Below, in pieces: positions 8,703 to 17,249 of a DNA stretch of 64,000 nucleotides (its first letter is position 1; every line of letters starts with the position of its first letter). Where the stretch lies: assembly GCF_004000275.1 (NCBI RefSeq), contig NZ_RCIP01000002.1:620283-684282 (forward strand), read 5' to 3'. The position numbers were made by a program, and so were the translations under genes. Under the pieces are notes generated by a model that saw only the letters and a program-made list of their open reading frames with translations, was not told the origin of the DNA and ran no database searches. Source of the DNA: Saccharospirillum alexandrii (GTDB taxonomy: Bacteria; Pseudomonadota; Gammaproteobacteria; Pseudomonadales; Natronospirillaceae).

Positions 8703-8736
8703 CTCCCACCCTTGCTGTTGTTACCTCGGGTGGGAG
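8703..8736 (+). terminator. Stem-loop after the two-gene cassette
   Basis: CTCCCACCC at 8703-8711 pairs perfectly with GGGTGGGAG at 8728-8736 across a 16-base loop, 20 bases after the stop codon. Only a weak T-run (CCTTTA) follows, so termination is plausible but not strong. Confidence 0.5.
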
Positions 8737-8935
8737 CCTTTAGCGCACAGAGGTCCCACTGCCAGCCAAACCCGATATTGCGGGTAAAACGCAAGTCAGC
8801 CAGGCCCGTAACAACTTGTTGCCTTGTGGGTACAACAACGAAAAGGCTGCTCCCATCATCAACCGCACGCTTCCCCTGCCAACCAGCCAGATCCGGGTCT
8901 CAGGCAACAACCGTTGCCATTTCCATAAATTTTAA

Positions 8936-8962
8936 TGATAATAATACTCATATCAATTATCA
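8936..8962 (+). promoter_or_regulatory. Fur box upstream of the iron-type ABC importer
   Basis: TGATAAT at 8936-8942 is a perfect left half of the 7-1-7 Fur consensus, followed by A and ATACTCA (5 of 7 of the right half). A perfect right half ATTATCA lies at 8956-8962 behind TCATATC. Two overlapping, imperfect Fur sites in a strongly AT-rich stretch about 90 bases upstream of the substrate-binding protein start indicate iron-responsive repression. Confidence 0.75.
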
Positions 8963-9046
8963 CTTGCTACCAGCCAACCTGTTAACCCCCTCCCTTTCTG
9001 GCAAGTGACTGAAACCCAACCTTTCAATCCAGGTGAAAAAGTCGAT

Positions 9047-10174
9047 ATGAAACAAGCGGTACTTAACTTATTGCTGGGAGCACTCATGGCGTTGGGCTTT
9101 GCAACGGCCAGTGCAGATCCGATAACGATCACAGACATTGCCGGTCGGCAAGTCACCCTGGAGGCCCCAGCCACCCGGGTCATTCTGGGAGAAGGTCGGC
9201 AGGTTTATCTGCTGGGCGTTCTGGAACCAGAAAACCCCTTTGCTCACGTGGTGGGCTGGCGCGAAGACTTCTCCCAGGCCGACCCGGACAGCTATGCAAG
9301 GTACCTCGAACGCTTCCCCGAGCTTGACGCGCTGCCCACCTTTGGCGGTTTCAAAGACGGCACCTTCGATGTGGAACAGGCCGCCGCGCTGACCCCCGAT
9401 GTTATATTAATGAACATTGAAGCAAGGGCCGCTACAGAAGACGCCGCCTACGATGACAAGCTGGCGCAGCTGAATATCCCCATTGTGTATGTGGATTTTC
9501 GTGAAGACCCCATTAAAAATACCGTACCGTCCATGCGCATCATCGGCCAGCTGATGGGTTACGAGGAGGCCGCTGAAGAGTTCATCGCCTTCGCGGAAGC
9601 GCAACTGACGCGGGTTACCACGGTTATTGAACAGGCCGATCCCAATCGACCGAGTGTGTTTATCGACCGGGCTGGAGGCTATTCCGACGAATGCTGCATG
9701 AGCTTTGGGCCCGGCAACTTCGGCGACTATGTCACTCTTGCCGGTGGCAGCAACATTGCTGAAGGCATTATTCCCAACAGTTTTGGCACGCTTAACCCCG
9801 AACAGATCATAGTTGCCAATCCGGAGCATGTGGTTGTCACCGGTGGCAACTGGGATGCCTATGTACCGGGCGGTGCCTGGGTAGGCATGGGCCCGGGTGC
9901 CGATATGGACAGTGCCCGCGCGAAGCTTCAGGCACTGACAGAACGGACCGCCATGACCGGTATTCAGGCAAAGGAAACCGACAATTTTCACGCCATCTGG
10001 CACCAGTTTTACAACAGCCCCTATTACTTTGTGGCGGTACAACAACTGGCCAAATGGCTCCACCCAACCCTGTTTGCAGACCTGAACCCGGAAGCGACTA
10101 TGCTTGAGCTGCACGAACGCTTCCTGCCTATCGACTACGAACCGGGTTACTGGATTTCGCTGAATGTCGACTGA
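9047..10174 (+). CDS. ABC transporter periplasmic substrate-binding protein, iron-chelate type
   Basis: A 375-residue periplasmic binding protein of the FepB/BtuF class. Residues 1-22 are a signal peptide (MKQAVLNLLLGALMALGF, cleavage after ASA). The mature start DPITITDIAGRQVTLEAPATRVI is the typical opening of siderophore-binding proteins. I chose ATG 9047, preceded by AGGTGAA at 9031, over a GTG at 9005 that would place hydrophilic residues before the signal peptide. It delivers an iron chelate or corrinoid to the permease encoded next; the Fur box upstream favours iron. The unusual DECCMSF segment near residue 215 has a vicinal cysteine pair. Its stop overlaps the permease start by 11 bases. 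Confidence 0.9.
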   Translation: MKQAVLNLLLGALMALGFATASADPITITDIAGRQVTLEAPATRVILGEGRQVYLLGVLEPENPFAHVVGWREDFSQADPDSYARYLERFPELDALPTFGGFKDGTFDVEQAAALTPDVILMNIEARAATEDAAYDDKLAQLNIPIVYVDFREDPIKNTVPSMRIIGQLMGYEEAAEEFIAFAEAQLTRVTTVIEQADPNRPSVFIDRAGGYSDECCMSFGPGNFGDYVTLAGGSNIAEGIIPNSFGTLNPEQIIVANPEHVVVTGGNWDAYVPGGAWVGMGPGADMDSARAKLQALTERTAMTGIQAKETDNFHAIWHQFYNSPYYFVAVQQLAKWLHPTLFADLNPEATMLELHERFLPIDYEPGYWISLNVD

Positions 10175-11234
10175 ACCCCTTGCCGCTGAACACGCCCCGG
10201 AAGGGCGTGTTTTTTATCGCAGCCAGATCTTGCGCCGCCAGTTGATCCTGCTGGCACTGGTTGCTGCGCTGTTTGTTAGTCTGTGTGTTGATCTGGCGCT
10301 TGGCCCTGCACGTTACAGCCTGAATGAGGTGATCAGCGCGTTGTTCGCTCCCAACAGCGTCAGCCAGCAAGCGCGTGTGATTCTGTGGGAAATCCGCATG
10401 CCGACCGCATTAATGGCGCTCGTCGTGGGTGCCAGCCTTTCCGTGGCTGGCGCGCAGATGCAAACCATATTAAACAACCCCCTGGCCAGCCCGTTTACGC
10501 TCGGTATTTCAGCCGGGGCCAGCTTCGGCGCAGCCCTGGGCCTGGCTTTTGGTGTGGCGATCATTCCGACAGCCATTGAATTCGTGGTGCCAATCAATGC
10601 CTTTCTCATGGCCATGGTTACTGCCTTTTTGATCCATGCGCTTAGCCTGAAACGTGGGGTGACGGTTGAAACCATCGTGCTGCTGGGCATTGCGATGGTG
10701 TTTATCTTTAACTCGCTGATGGCCTTGATTCAGTTTTTTGCCAGTCAACAAGCGGTAGCGGCCGTGGTGTTCTGGACGATGGGCAGCCTGACGAAGGCAA
10801 CCTGGCCCAAGTTCTGGTTAGCCCTCGGTATACTGATTGCGGTGATGCCACTGCTGGCCCGGCACGGCTGGGCGCTAACGGCCATGCGCTTTGGCGACGC
10901 CAAGGCCGAGAGCATGGGCGTCAACCCCCGGGCGCTGCGCCTGGAGGTTCTGGTACTGGTGTCACTGCTCGCGGCCATCGCAGTTGCCTTTGTTGGCACC
11001 ATTGGTTTTATCGGGTTGGTAGGGCCGCACATTGCGCGAATCCTGCTCGGCGAAGATCAGCGTTTCTTCTTGCCGGGTTCTGCATTGTGCGGCGCATTGA
11101 TTCTCTCGGTCGGGTCGGTGATCTCGAAGTCGGTCATTCCGGGAACCATCATCCCCATTGGTATTATCACCTCGCTGGTGGGCATTCCGTTTTTCTTGTT
11201 TCTTGTTCTGAACCACAAGAAGGCCTCATGGTAA
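10164..11234 (+). CDS. FecCD-family ABC transporter permease
   Basis: A 356-residue polytopic inner-membrane protein of the FecCD/BtuC type, with about ten hydrophobic segments and the conserved family motifs LGPARYSLNEV, RMPTALMALVVGASLSVAGAQ and GTIGFIGLVGPHIAR (the last contacts the ATPase). It forms the channel of the importer as a homodimer. The first 11 bases overlap the binding-protein gene and the last 7 overlap the ATPase gene, so the three are one operon. A single permease gene fits iron-chelate or B12 systems that use a homodimeric channel. Confidence 0.92.
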   Translation: MSTEPLAAEHAPEGRVFYRSQILRRQLILLALVAALFVSLCVDLALGPARYSLNEVISALFAPNSVSQQARVILWEIRMPTALMALVVGASLSVAGAQMQTILNNPLASPFTLGISAGASFGAALGLAFGVAIIPTAIEFVVPINAFLMAMVTAFLIHALSLKRGVTVETIVLLGIAMVFIFNSLMALIQFFASQQAVAAVVFWTMGSLTKATWPKFWLALGILIAVMPLLARHGWALTAMRFGDAKAESMGVNPRALRLEVLVLVSLLAAIAVAFVGTIGFIGLVGPHIARILLGEDQRFFLPGSALCGALILSVGSVISKSVIPGTIIPIGIITSLVGIPFFLFLVLNHKKASW

Positions 11235-11977
11235 CGTTACAGCTAACACGGGTTTCAGCCCGCTATGGCCGACAGGTCATCGTGCAAGATATCACCACAC
11301 CGCGTTTTGAAGGCGGGCAAATAGTAGCGCTGCTCGGCCCCAACGCCGCCGGGAAATCCACCCTGTTTCGGCGGATTCTTGGCTTGCTGAAGGGTGACGG
11401 TGAGGTTGCCATCGCTGGAACCCGGTCTGAACGCCCGGTCGCTTACATGCCGCAGGATACCGGTGCAACAGCGGTGCTTACCGTCTACGAATCGGTGCTG
11501 CTGGCTCGTATGCAAGGGCGTAACTTAAGGGTGCAGAACGATGACCTTGCCCAGGTGGAACGGGCGCTCACGGAGCTAAACATCACGGCACTGAGTGATC
11601 GTGACATCGGCGACCTCAGCGGTGGCCAGCGACAACTGGTCAGTGCGGCCCAGGCCCTGGTGCAGGAGCCAGACATTCTGATGCTCGATGAACCCACCTC
11701 CGCGCTCGACCTGAACCGCCAGGTTAATCTGTTGGGTGTGCTGCGGCGCTTGGCCGATGAACGACACATGCTGATTCTGGTCGCTCTGCATGACCTGGGG
11801 CACGCGCTGCGCTATACCGACGCGGCCATGGTGCTGGAAAACGGCCGACTGATCACTTGCGGCCCCACAGAAGAGGTCATAACACCTGCGCTGCTGCGTG
11901 AGGTTTACCGGGTTACCGGGCGCATCGAATCCTGCTCCAGAGGCCAGCCGCAGCTGATCATTGAAGGGGCGGTCTAA
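11228..11977 (+). CDS. Iron-chelate ABC transporter ATP-binding protein
   Basis: A 249-residue ABC ATPase energising the importer. Walker A is GPNAAGKS (37-44), the signature LSGGQRQ is at 130-136, Walker B ILMLDEPTS begins at 150 and the H-loop is in LVALHDLGHAL. The ATG at 11228 overlaps the permease stop; upstream in-frame starts lie inside the permease and are rejected. The protein ends in a short tail rich in polar residues. Three overlapping genes plus the upstream Fur box make an iron-repressed import operon without an outer-membrane receptor nearby. Confidence 0.92.
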   Translation: MVTLQLTRVSARYGRQVIVQDITTPRFEGGQIVALLGPNAAGKSTLFRRILGLLKGDGEVAIAGTRSERPVAYMPQDTGATAVLTVYESVLLARMQGRNLRVQNDDLAQVERALTELNITALSDRDIGDLSGGQRQLVSAAQALVQEPDILMLDEPTSALDLNRQVNLLGVLRRLADERHMLILVALHDLGHALRYTDAAMVLENGRLITCGPTEEVITPALLREVYRVTGRIESCSRGQPQLIIEGAV

Positions 11978-12101
11978 CCCGGCCGTGCCCTGGTAACCCG
12001 GCTGTCAGACACCACTACCGCCGCAAAAAACAACCATTTCCCTCCCTGCAAAACTCGGTCTATATTTGACCCAGACGTGAACGGGCCTGGGAGGGATTGG
12101 C

Positions 12102-13286
12102 ATGTCTGACATGATTTTATTAGGCACCCGCAAGGGAACGGTTATTTTTGATCGTAACAACGACGGCTGGCATCCACGCCCCATCCTGCATTCGGGCATA
12201 CCCGTGTGCTACGCCACCCGTGATCCGCGTGACGGCGCCCTCTGGGCCTCGCTGGACCATGGCCACTGGGGTCCAAAGCTGTCACGCTCGCGCGATGGCG
12301 GCGACACCTGGGAGGAAGTGAGTTCACTTAAATACCCTGAGGGCGCTCGTCACATCCAACAATACCTGCCCACGCCCGACTTTGACCCCGAGGCACCTGC
12401 CGGCCGGCCACAATATGCCGACGCTTCTGTCTATAAAATTTGGAACATTGCCTTCGGCGCTGACAATCAGCCAGGCCGTCTGTACGCCGGTACCATTCCC
12501 GGTGGTTTGTTCGTCAGTGACAATGGCGGTGACAGCTGGGAACTGAACCGCCCTCTGTGGAACCACGAAACCCGGGGCGGCGACTTGTTCGCAGGCGAAG
12601 CCACGAGTGAGAACCTCTGGGGCGGTACACCGGCGAGCATCGATTACGGCGTGTTTGAACCCGGCATTCATTCGATTGTTGTCGACCCACGCGACCCAAA
12701 CCATGTGTATGTGGCCGTGTCGTCTGCCGGGGTCATCGAAACAACCGACGGGGGCCAGACATGGACAGGGAGCAGCCATGGCATGCTGATGGATTATCTG
12801 CCAGACCCGGCCGTGGAATGGGGTCATGACCCGCATTTTGTGACCCAGTGCCCCGGGCAGCCAGACCACCTGTGGCAACAGAATCATTGTGGCATTTTCT
12901 ACAGCGATGACGGTGCCCGAAACTGGCGCAAAGTTAGCAAGCCGGACCTGGGCATACACTTTGGCTTCCCCATTGCCGCGGACGCCCAGGATGGCAAAAC
13001 CGCCTGGGTGGTGCCAGCTCGAGCCGATTCAGAACGCATGGCCCTGGACGGCGGCCTGTTCGTCGCCCGCACAACCGATGGCGGCCATTCCTGGGAATCA
13101 TTCCGCGACGGCCTGCCTCAGCAGAACGCCTACGATATTGTCTTAAGGCATGGCCTGGATGCTTCAGGAGATGACCTCTGCTTTGGCAGCACAACCGGTA
13201 ATGTCTACCTGTCCGAAGACCGCGGTGAAACCTGGCAATGTCTGGGTAACAACCTTCCCCCGATCTATTCGGTACGCTTTGGCTGA
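12102..13286 (+). CDS. BNR/Asp-box repeat beta-propeller protein
   Basis: A 394-residue protein built of BNR (Asp-box) repeats as in sialidases and photosystem II assembly factor-like propellers. Six Asp boxes are visible: SRDGGDTW, SDNGGDSW, TTDGGQTW, SDDGARNW, TTDGGHSW and SEDRGETW. It starts MSDMILLGTRKGTVIF, without a signal peptide, so it should be cytoplasmic, unlike secreted sialidases. No sialidase arginine triad can be assigned, and enzymatic sialidase activity should not be assumed. Five bases downstream lies a MoaD/ThiS-like gene; the close spacing suggests that the two products work together. Confidence 0.85.
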   Translation: MSDMILLGTRKGTVIFDRNNDGWHPRPILHSGIPVCYATRDPRDGALWASLDHGHWGPKLSRSRDGGDTWEEVSSLKYPEGARHIQQYLPTPDFDPEAPAGRPQYADASVYKIWNIAFGADNQPGRLYAGTIPGGLFVSDNGGDSWELNRPLWNHETRGGDLFAGEATSENLWGGTPASIDYGVFEPGIHSIVVDPRDPNHVYVAVSSAGVIETTDGGQTWTGSSHGMLMDYLPDPAVEWGHDPHFVTQCPGQPDHLWQQNHCGIFYSDDGARNWRKVSKPDLGIHFGFPIAADAQDGKTAWVVPARADSERMALDGGLFVARTTDGGHSWESFRDGLPQQNAYDIVLRHGLDASGDDLCFGSTTGNVYLSEDRGETWQCLGNNLPPIYSVRFG

Positions 13287-13291
13287 GCGTT

Positions 13292-13570
13292 ATGACGACG
13301 GTTAAAATGACACACCATCTCTACCGGTACTTTCCGCACTTGGAAAACCAGACGGTCACAGTACCGTCTGGTCCGGTAGCAACCGTTCTGAGGGCGGTCA
13401 ACGACATCGCCCCGGGCTTCACCGACTACGTACTCGACGACCAGGGTGCACTGCGCCGCCATGTGCACCTGGCCATCAATAACACCCTGGTGGTCGACAG
13501 AAAAACACTGTCAGACCACGCCCCGGATGGCGGAACCGTCTACATCTTCCAGGCACTGAGTGGGGGCTAA
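13292..13570 (+). CDS. MoaD/ThiS-family ubiquitin-like protein
   Basis: A 92-residue beta-grasp protein ending in ...FQALSGG. The C-terminal Gly-Gly is the feature needed for adenylation and thiocarboxylation by a MoeB/ThiF-type E1 enzyme in MoaD, ThiS and related sulfur carriers. The strand pattern (HLYRYFPHLENQTVTV, VLRAVNDIAPGF, VHLAINNTLV, GGTVYIFQAL) fits the fold. No E1-like, moaE or thiG gene is nearby, so it is probably not the canonical molybdopterin or thiazole carrier. It lies 5 bases after the BNR-propeller gene and very likely shares its transcript. Confidence 0.85.
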   Translation: MTTVKMTHHLYRYFPHLENQTVTVPSGPVATVLRAVNDIAPGFTDYVLDDQGALRRHVHLAINNTLVVDRKTLSDHAPDGGTVYIFQALSGG

Positions 13571-13601
13571 GTGGTACCCGGCATCGAGCAGCCATACCGG
13601 G

Positions 13602-14126
13602 TTACTTAAATCCCCTAATATTTTCGTCAGCAAAGCCATTTAATTGTGACACTGAACGAATCACATAGAGTGATTTATTGGCCGTCACTTCTTCCAACTT
13701 CTGGACAAAACCATCGTTCCAAAACTTCGGACAAAGCCGAAGCATTTTATAGCTTTGCACGGTTCCCTTTACTATCGAACTACCAGCCGGCCAACCTTCA
13801 GGCTTTACAACCAGCCCTTTCAACAACCGCTTTGTGACCAGCCAGTAACTGACGAAATAGGGCAAGTCTATATAGATCAAGGTATCCGCAGCCTCCAGTC
13901 GCTTGTAGAACGACTCGATTGGCCCAAAGCCGTCAATGATCCAGCTATCGGAAGACAAAATGGATTCATGCTCTTCGTCATAGGTCTTTCGATCTACCAG
14001 GCCACCATCTTGTTTATATAAAACTGAATCCAAGGCATGTAATTTAATGCCTGTAGCTGAAGCCAGACGTTTGCTTAAAATGGATTTGCCACTACCAGGC
14101 TTACCGAAAACGGCTATTTTATTCAT
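13602..14126 (-). CDS. P-loop kinase, FlaR/adenylate kinase-like
   Basis: A 174-residue nucleotide-binding protein with Walker A GKPGSGKS at residues 8-15 and the early ALDSVLYK and DSWIIDGFG strands found in DNA topology modulation (FlaR-related) and shikimate/adenylate kinase-like proteins. The phosphate acceptor is unknown. The ATG at 14126 is preceded by GGAGGT (minus strand), so an earlier in-frame start ten codons upstream is rejected. It is AT-richer than neighbours and not part of an operon, consistent with an accessory gene. Confidence 0.8.
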   Translation of the reverse strand: MNKIAVFGKPGSGKSILSKRLASATGIKLHALDSVLYKQDGGLVDRKTYDEEHESILSSDSWIIDGFGPIESFYKRLEAADTLIYIDLPYFVSYWLVTKRLLKGLVVKPEGWPAGSSIVKGTVQSYKMLRLCPKFWNDGFVQKLEEVTANKSLYVIRSVSQLNGFADENIRGFK

Positions 14127-14170
14127 TCTACCTCCACTAAATGAGACTAAACCCATGAGGCAGACACAAA

Positions 14171-14193
14171 AAACCCGCCTCTTGGGCGGGTTT
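14171..14193 (-). terminator. Intrinsic terminator reading leftward in a divergent gap
   Basis: AAACCCGCC at 14171-14179 pairs with GGCGGGTTT at 14185-14193; on the minus strand the hairpin is followed by a run of six T. It therefore stops transcripts moving leftward, yet no annotated minus-strand gene lies to its right: the next gene is the plus-strand GDPD gene at 14459. It may end a small RNA or be a remnant of a lost gene. Confidence 0.75.
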
Positions 14194-14458
14194 GATCAAT
14201 CACGAACGCATCAAAAACCCACCATTCCTATGGAATGATGATAATTCGGGCTGTCTGTTGCGTAAGGTTAGTATTCATTGTCGATCGCACTATTGATGAT
14301 GGTTGCACGAGCTCAAGTCTCGTCTGACCCTCAGAGTCTATACTCACATTAAAGAAAAGAGAACGTTGTTGGTGAGCCCCTGAGCAACTCACCCTTGCAC
14401 CACCCTACCAGAAGAGGAAAATAGCCCCAATCAACTTACCGTCACGAGGGCCCACCCC
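14194..14458. other. 265-base gap before the GDPD gene, possible minus-strand small RNA
   Basis: No protein-coding gene is supported. A small palindrome CATTCC/GGAATG at about 14223-14237 sits next to the leftward terminator. On the minus strand, TATAGA at about 14337-14342 could serve as a -10 box, but its -35 is poor. If real, the transcript would be about 160 bases long. The promoter of the GDPD gene must also lie here. Confidence 0.35.
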
Positions 14459-15208
14459 ATGTCATACCTTATGCCAGCTTTAATCGGTCACCGGGGCGTT
14501 GCCAGTGAGGCGCCGGAGAATACGGCCATTGGCCTGAAGCGCTGCAAGGCGCTCGGCATCAAGTGGGTCGAGCTGGATGTCACCCAGGCCGGGGATGGCA
14601 GTCTGGTGATGATGCACGATGAAACCCTGGAACGGTTTCGCAAGCCCACCGAGCGCATCAGCAAAATGGACCGGGAAGCTCTGAAGCAGGTAGATGCCGG
14701 TACCTGGTTCTCGCCGGTCTTCGCAGGCGAGCCGCTATTGTTTCTGGAAGAGGCGCTGGATCTGGTGAAGACGCTGGGGCTGGGGTTGAACCTGGAGATC
14801 AAGGTAAACCCGGATCTTCCAGTAGAGCCGCTGGTGAATGCCGTCGTCGCGACTGAGGGGTTGGATGCATTGAACCGTGGTGAGCGGCTGGTGATTTCCA
14901 GTTTTGATCATACTGCTCTGGCACAGGTTGCCCGGCAGAAATCGGAGTGGGCGTTGGGAGCCCTATATGAAGGCGTCACCGAGCAATGGGCCGAGAGCCT
15001 GGCTGACTTTACGCCCTACAGCATTCATACCGATTTCGAAACGCTTACACCTGAGCTGGCGGCGGATATTCGGGCACAGTACCCGCTGTACTGTTACACG
15101 GTGAACGACCCTATCACCTTCCAGCGGTTGCTGGACAAGGGCGTGAACGGAGTCTTTTCAGACCGCGCTCACGCGCCGGATATGCGGGCTTTGGTAGTGG
15201 CAGGCTGA
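14459..15208 (+). CDS. ugpQ: Glycerophosphodiester phosphodiesterase
   Basis: A 249-residue TIM-barrel enzyme of the GDPD family, hydrolysing glycerophosphodiesters to glycerol 3-phosphate and an alcohol. The catalytic pattern is intact: GHRG (10-13) with the first histidine, the ENT segment (ASEAPENTAIGL), ELDV with the metal-binding acids, HDET with the second histidine, and LEIKVN later. No signal peptide is seen, so it should be the cytoplasmic UgpQ type rather than periplasmic GlpQ. The neighbours give no transporter partner. Confidence 0.92.
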   Translation: MSYLMPALIGHRGVASEAPENTAIGLKRCKALGIKWVELDVTQAGDGSLVMMHDETLERFRKPTERISKMDREALKQVDAGTWFSPVFAGEPLLFLEEALDLVKTLGLGLNLEIKVNPDLPVEPLVNAVVATEGLDALNRGERLVISSFDHTALAQVARQKSEWALGALYEGVTEQWAESLADFTPYSIHTDFETLTPELAADIRAQYPLYCYTVNDPITFQRLLDKGVNGVFSDRAHAPDMRALVVAG

Positions 15209-15221
15209 CGATTCCTGCCCG

Positions 15222-17054
15222 TCAGACTTTGAACCGGTCTGCCTGTTCCCGTAGGCGCTCGGCGTCGTCGGCCATGGTGTGCACACCCGCGACTGTCTGC
15301 TGCGCCTGTTCAGCCACTTGAGCAATCAGGCTCGCAATGCTGGTTACGCTGTTGTCGATGGAGTCGGTTGCTTCCGCCTGCTCCTGCGTCGCCTGGGAAA
15401 TGTGTTCATTGGTGGCGCGAATGTCGCCCACTACTGTTACCACTGAACGCATCGCGTCACCGGCGCTGGCACTGAGCGTACCGGCGGAGGCAGCGGACTC
15501 CACGGCTCGTTGCATGGCCGCCACGGTAGTGTTCACTTCGCTGGAGAAGTGCGCCACCATCGTTTTAATCTCTTCGGATGATTGCTCGGTTTTTTGCGCC
15601 AGAGTACGTACCTCATCGGCCACGACAGCAAAGCCCCGACCCTGCTCGCCGGCGCGCGCAGCTTCGATGGCAGCGTTAAGGGCCAGCAGGTTGGTTTGTT
15701 CGGAAACGCCATGAATCACATCAACCATGGCGTGAATGTCTTTGGTGCGGTCGGCCAGGGCGTTCAGGTTGCCAGAGGCGGTGCGAATCTCCTGCTCCAG
15801 CGCCGTTACCTGCTCGCCGCTGGCGACGGCTTGGTCGCTGCTGCTGCGACAGGCCGCCTCTACATCCAACGCGCGGTTGGCCGCTTCCGTGGTGTGTTCG
15901 TTAATGCCGCGCACGGTGGCTGACAGCTCGTTGATGGCGGCGGCGACCAGATCCACCTCGGTATTCAAACGGTCGAGTATCTGACGGATGGATTCATTGG
16001 CCTGAGAATTCTCCGAAACTTTTTCAGCCATTGACTCGGCACTGCTGCGCACATCCTGAACAATGTTGCTGAAGCTGGTCAGCATGTTGTTGAAACTCTT
16101 GGCAATGCGGCCCACTTCGTCGCGGCGCTTCAGGTGCACGCGCTGGGTCAGGTCGGCGGTTTCATCAATGCGTTTGATGGCTTTCTCGAGTTGCAATACA
16201 GGTTGGCTGACCGAGCGGGACAGGATAAAGCCGACCACAATGAACAGCACGCTTACCACCGCCGCCGTCAGCCACCCCTGCCGCTGGGTGGACCGGCCCC
16301 GATCGACCATGGTTTCAATTCCGGTTATCAGGGTTTCGCTGCCGTCGGCCACTCCGGCCGCTGCGCGCTCAACGTCCAGCACTGAAACCTCCAGGCTGTT
16401 CAGTGCATCGGTCACGCTGCTATTGGCCGCGACCACTGCCTCAGATGAGAGCATGGCCACCACTTCCATCATGGTGTTCATTGAAATGAAGTTAGTCTGG
16501 GTGCTCTGCACAATGCGCTGACCCAGCTCGGTATTGCCCTGTTCGAAGGCTTCCAGCGCGCGCTCAATGTTGCTGTTAAAATCATCCAGATCGAGCAGGA
16601 ACACATCAATGGCCTCGGCCAGTTCCTCATCCAGCTCCCCCAGGGCCTGCACCGCGTCGCGCAGTTGCACCTCGGCCCGGTCACCTTCGCCAATATCGGT
16701 GGATGACAGCGAGGCGGTAGAAGCTAGGCGCCAGAACAAAAAGGCCGGGTAGCGTTCCAGCGCGACCGCTGTTTGCTGCTGCACCTGAACCGCCTGCAGT
16801 TGGTCTGCCAGGGCTACCTGTTGTTGTTCAAGCTGGCTTTTTTGCTGCTGCAACACCTCACTTTGCCGGGTGAGCGTGGTGCGCTGTTCGTCTACCAAGT
16901 CGGCCTGGCTCTCGCTCTGCGCCACCAGATCCTGAACACCGGCCATCACAAAGGCAAAACCGAGCAACAGCAATATGACCAACACGCCCACCAGCAGCTG
17001 CGTGCGCACAAACAGCGTCCAGTTACGGGGGTTGGCCTTGGCAATTAGGGACAT
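15222..17054 (-). CDS. Methyl-accepting chemotaxis protein
   Basis: A 610-residue chemoreceptor. TM1 is about residues 19-42 and TM2 about 262-285; the periplasmic part between them starts with a Q/E/L-rich coiled coil ([18 protein letters not shown]) and is helical, like four-helix-bundle sensors. HAMP follows TM2 (about 283-340). The cytoplasmic signalling hairpin is conserved ([20 protein letters not shown]) and flanked by methylation helices. It has no C-terminal NWETF-type tether for CheR. The ligand is unknown. Its gene is convergent with the GDPD gene (13 bases apart). Confidence 0.93.
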   Translation of the reverse strand: MSLIAKANPRNWTLFVRTQLLVGVLVILLLLGFAFVMAGVQDLVAQSESQADLVDEQRTTLTRQSEVLQQQKSQLEQQQVALADQLQAVQVQQQTAVALERYPAFLFWRLASTASLSSTDIGEGDRAEVQLRDAVQALGELDEELAEAIDVFLLDLDDFNSNIERALEAFEQGNTELGQRIVQSTQTNFISMNTMMEVVAMLSSEAVVAANSSVTDALNSLEVSVLDVERAAAGVADGSETLITGIETMVDRGRSTQRQGWLTAAVVSVLFIVVGFILSRSVSQPVLQLEKAIKRIDETADLTQRVHLKRRDEVGRIAKSFNNMLTSFSNIVQDVRSSAESMAEKVSENSQANESIRQILDRLNTEVDLVAAAINELSATVRGINEHTTEAANRALDVEAACRSSSDQAVASGEQVTALEQEIRTASGNLNALADRTKDIHAMVDVIHGVSEQTNLLALNAAIEAARAGEQGRGFAVVADEVRTLAQKTEQSSEEIKTMVAHFSSEVNTTVAAMQRAVESAASAGTLSASAGDAMRSVVTVVGDIRATNEHISQATQEQAEATDSIDNSVTSIASLIAQVAEQAQQTVAGVHTMADDAERLREQADRFKV

Positions 17055-17249
17055 CGTTCAACTCCAATGGCACGCCGGCCTGAAGGCGCGGGGGTGTATT
17101 TACGAATCTCAGTATAACTTTAAAAACAGGCGCCTCGTTTTCATCATTGCGGCCTGAGGCGCTGCCTTGCCTTGGTGCAAGGGCGGCAGCCACGTATGAT
17201 GGCCCGACGCATTCCTACAAAAACATTCAGGACAGGACACCGACTCGAT

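Noticed and set aside
12102-13286. Secreted sialidase
   Set aside because: Asp boxes are present but there is no signal peptide and no assignable sialidase catalytic arginines.
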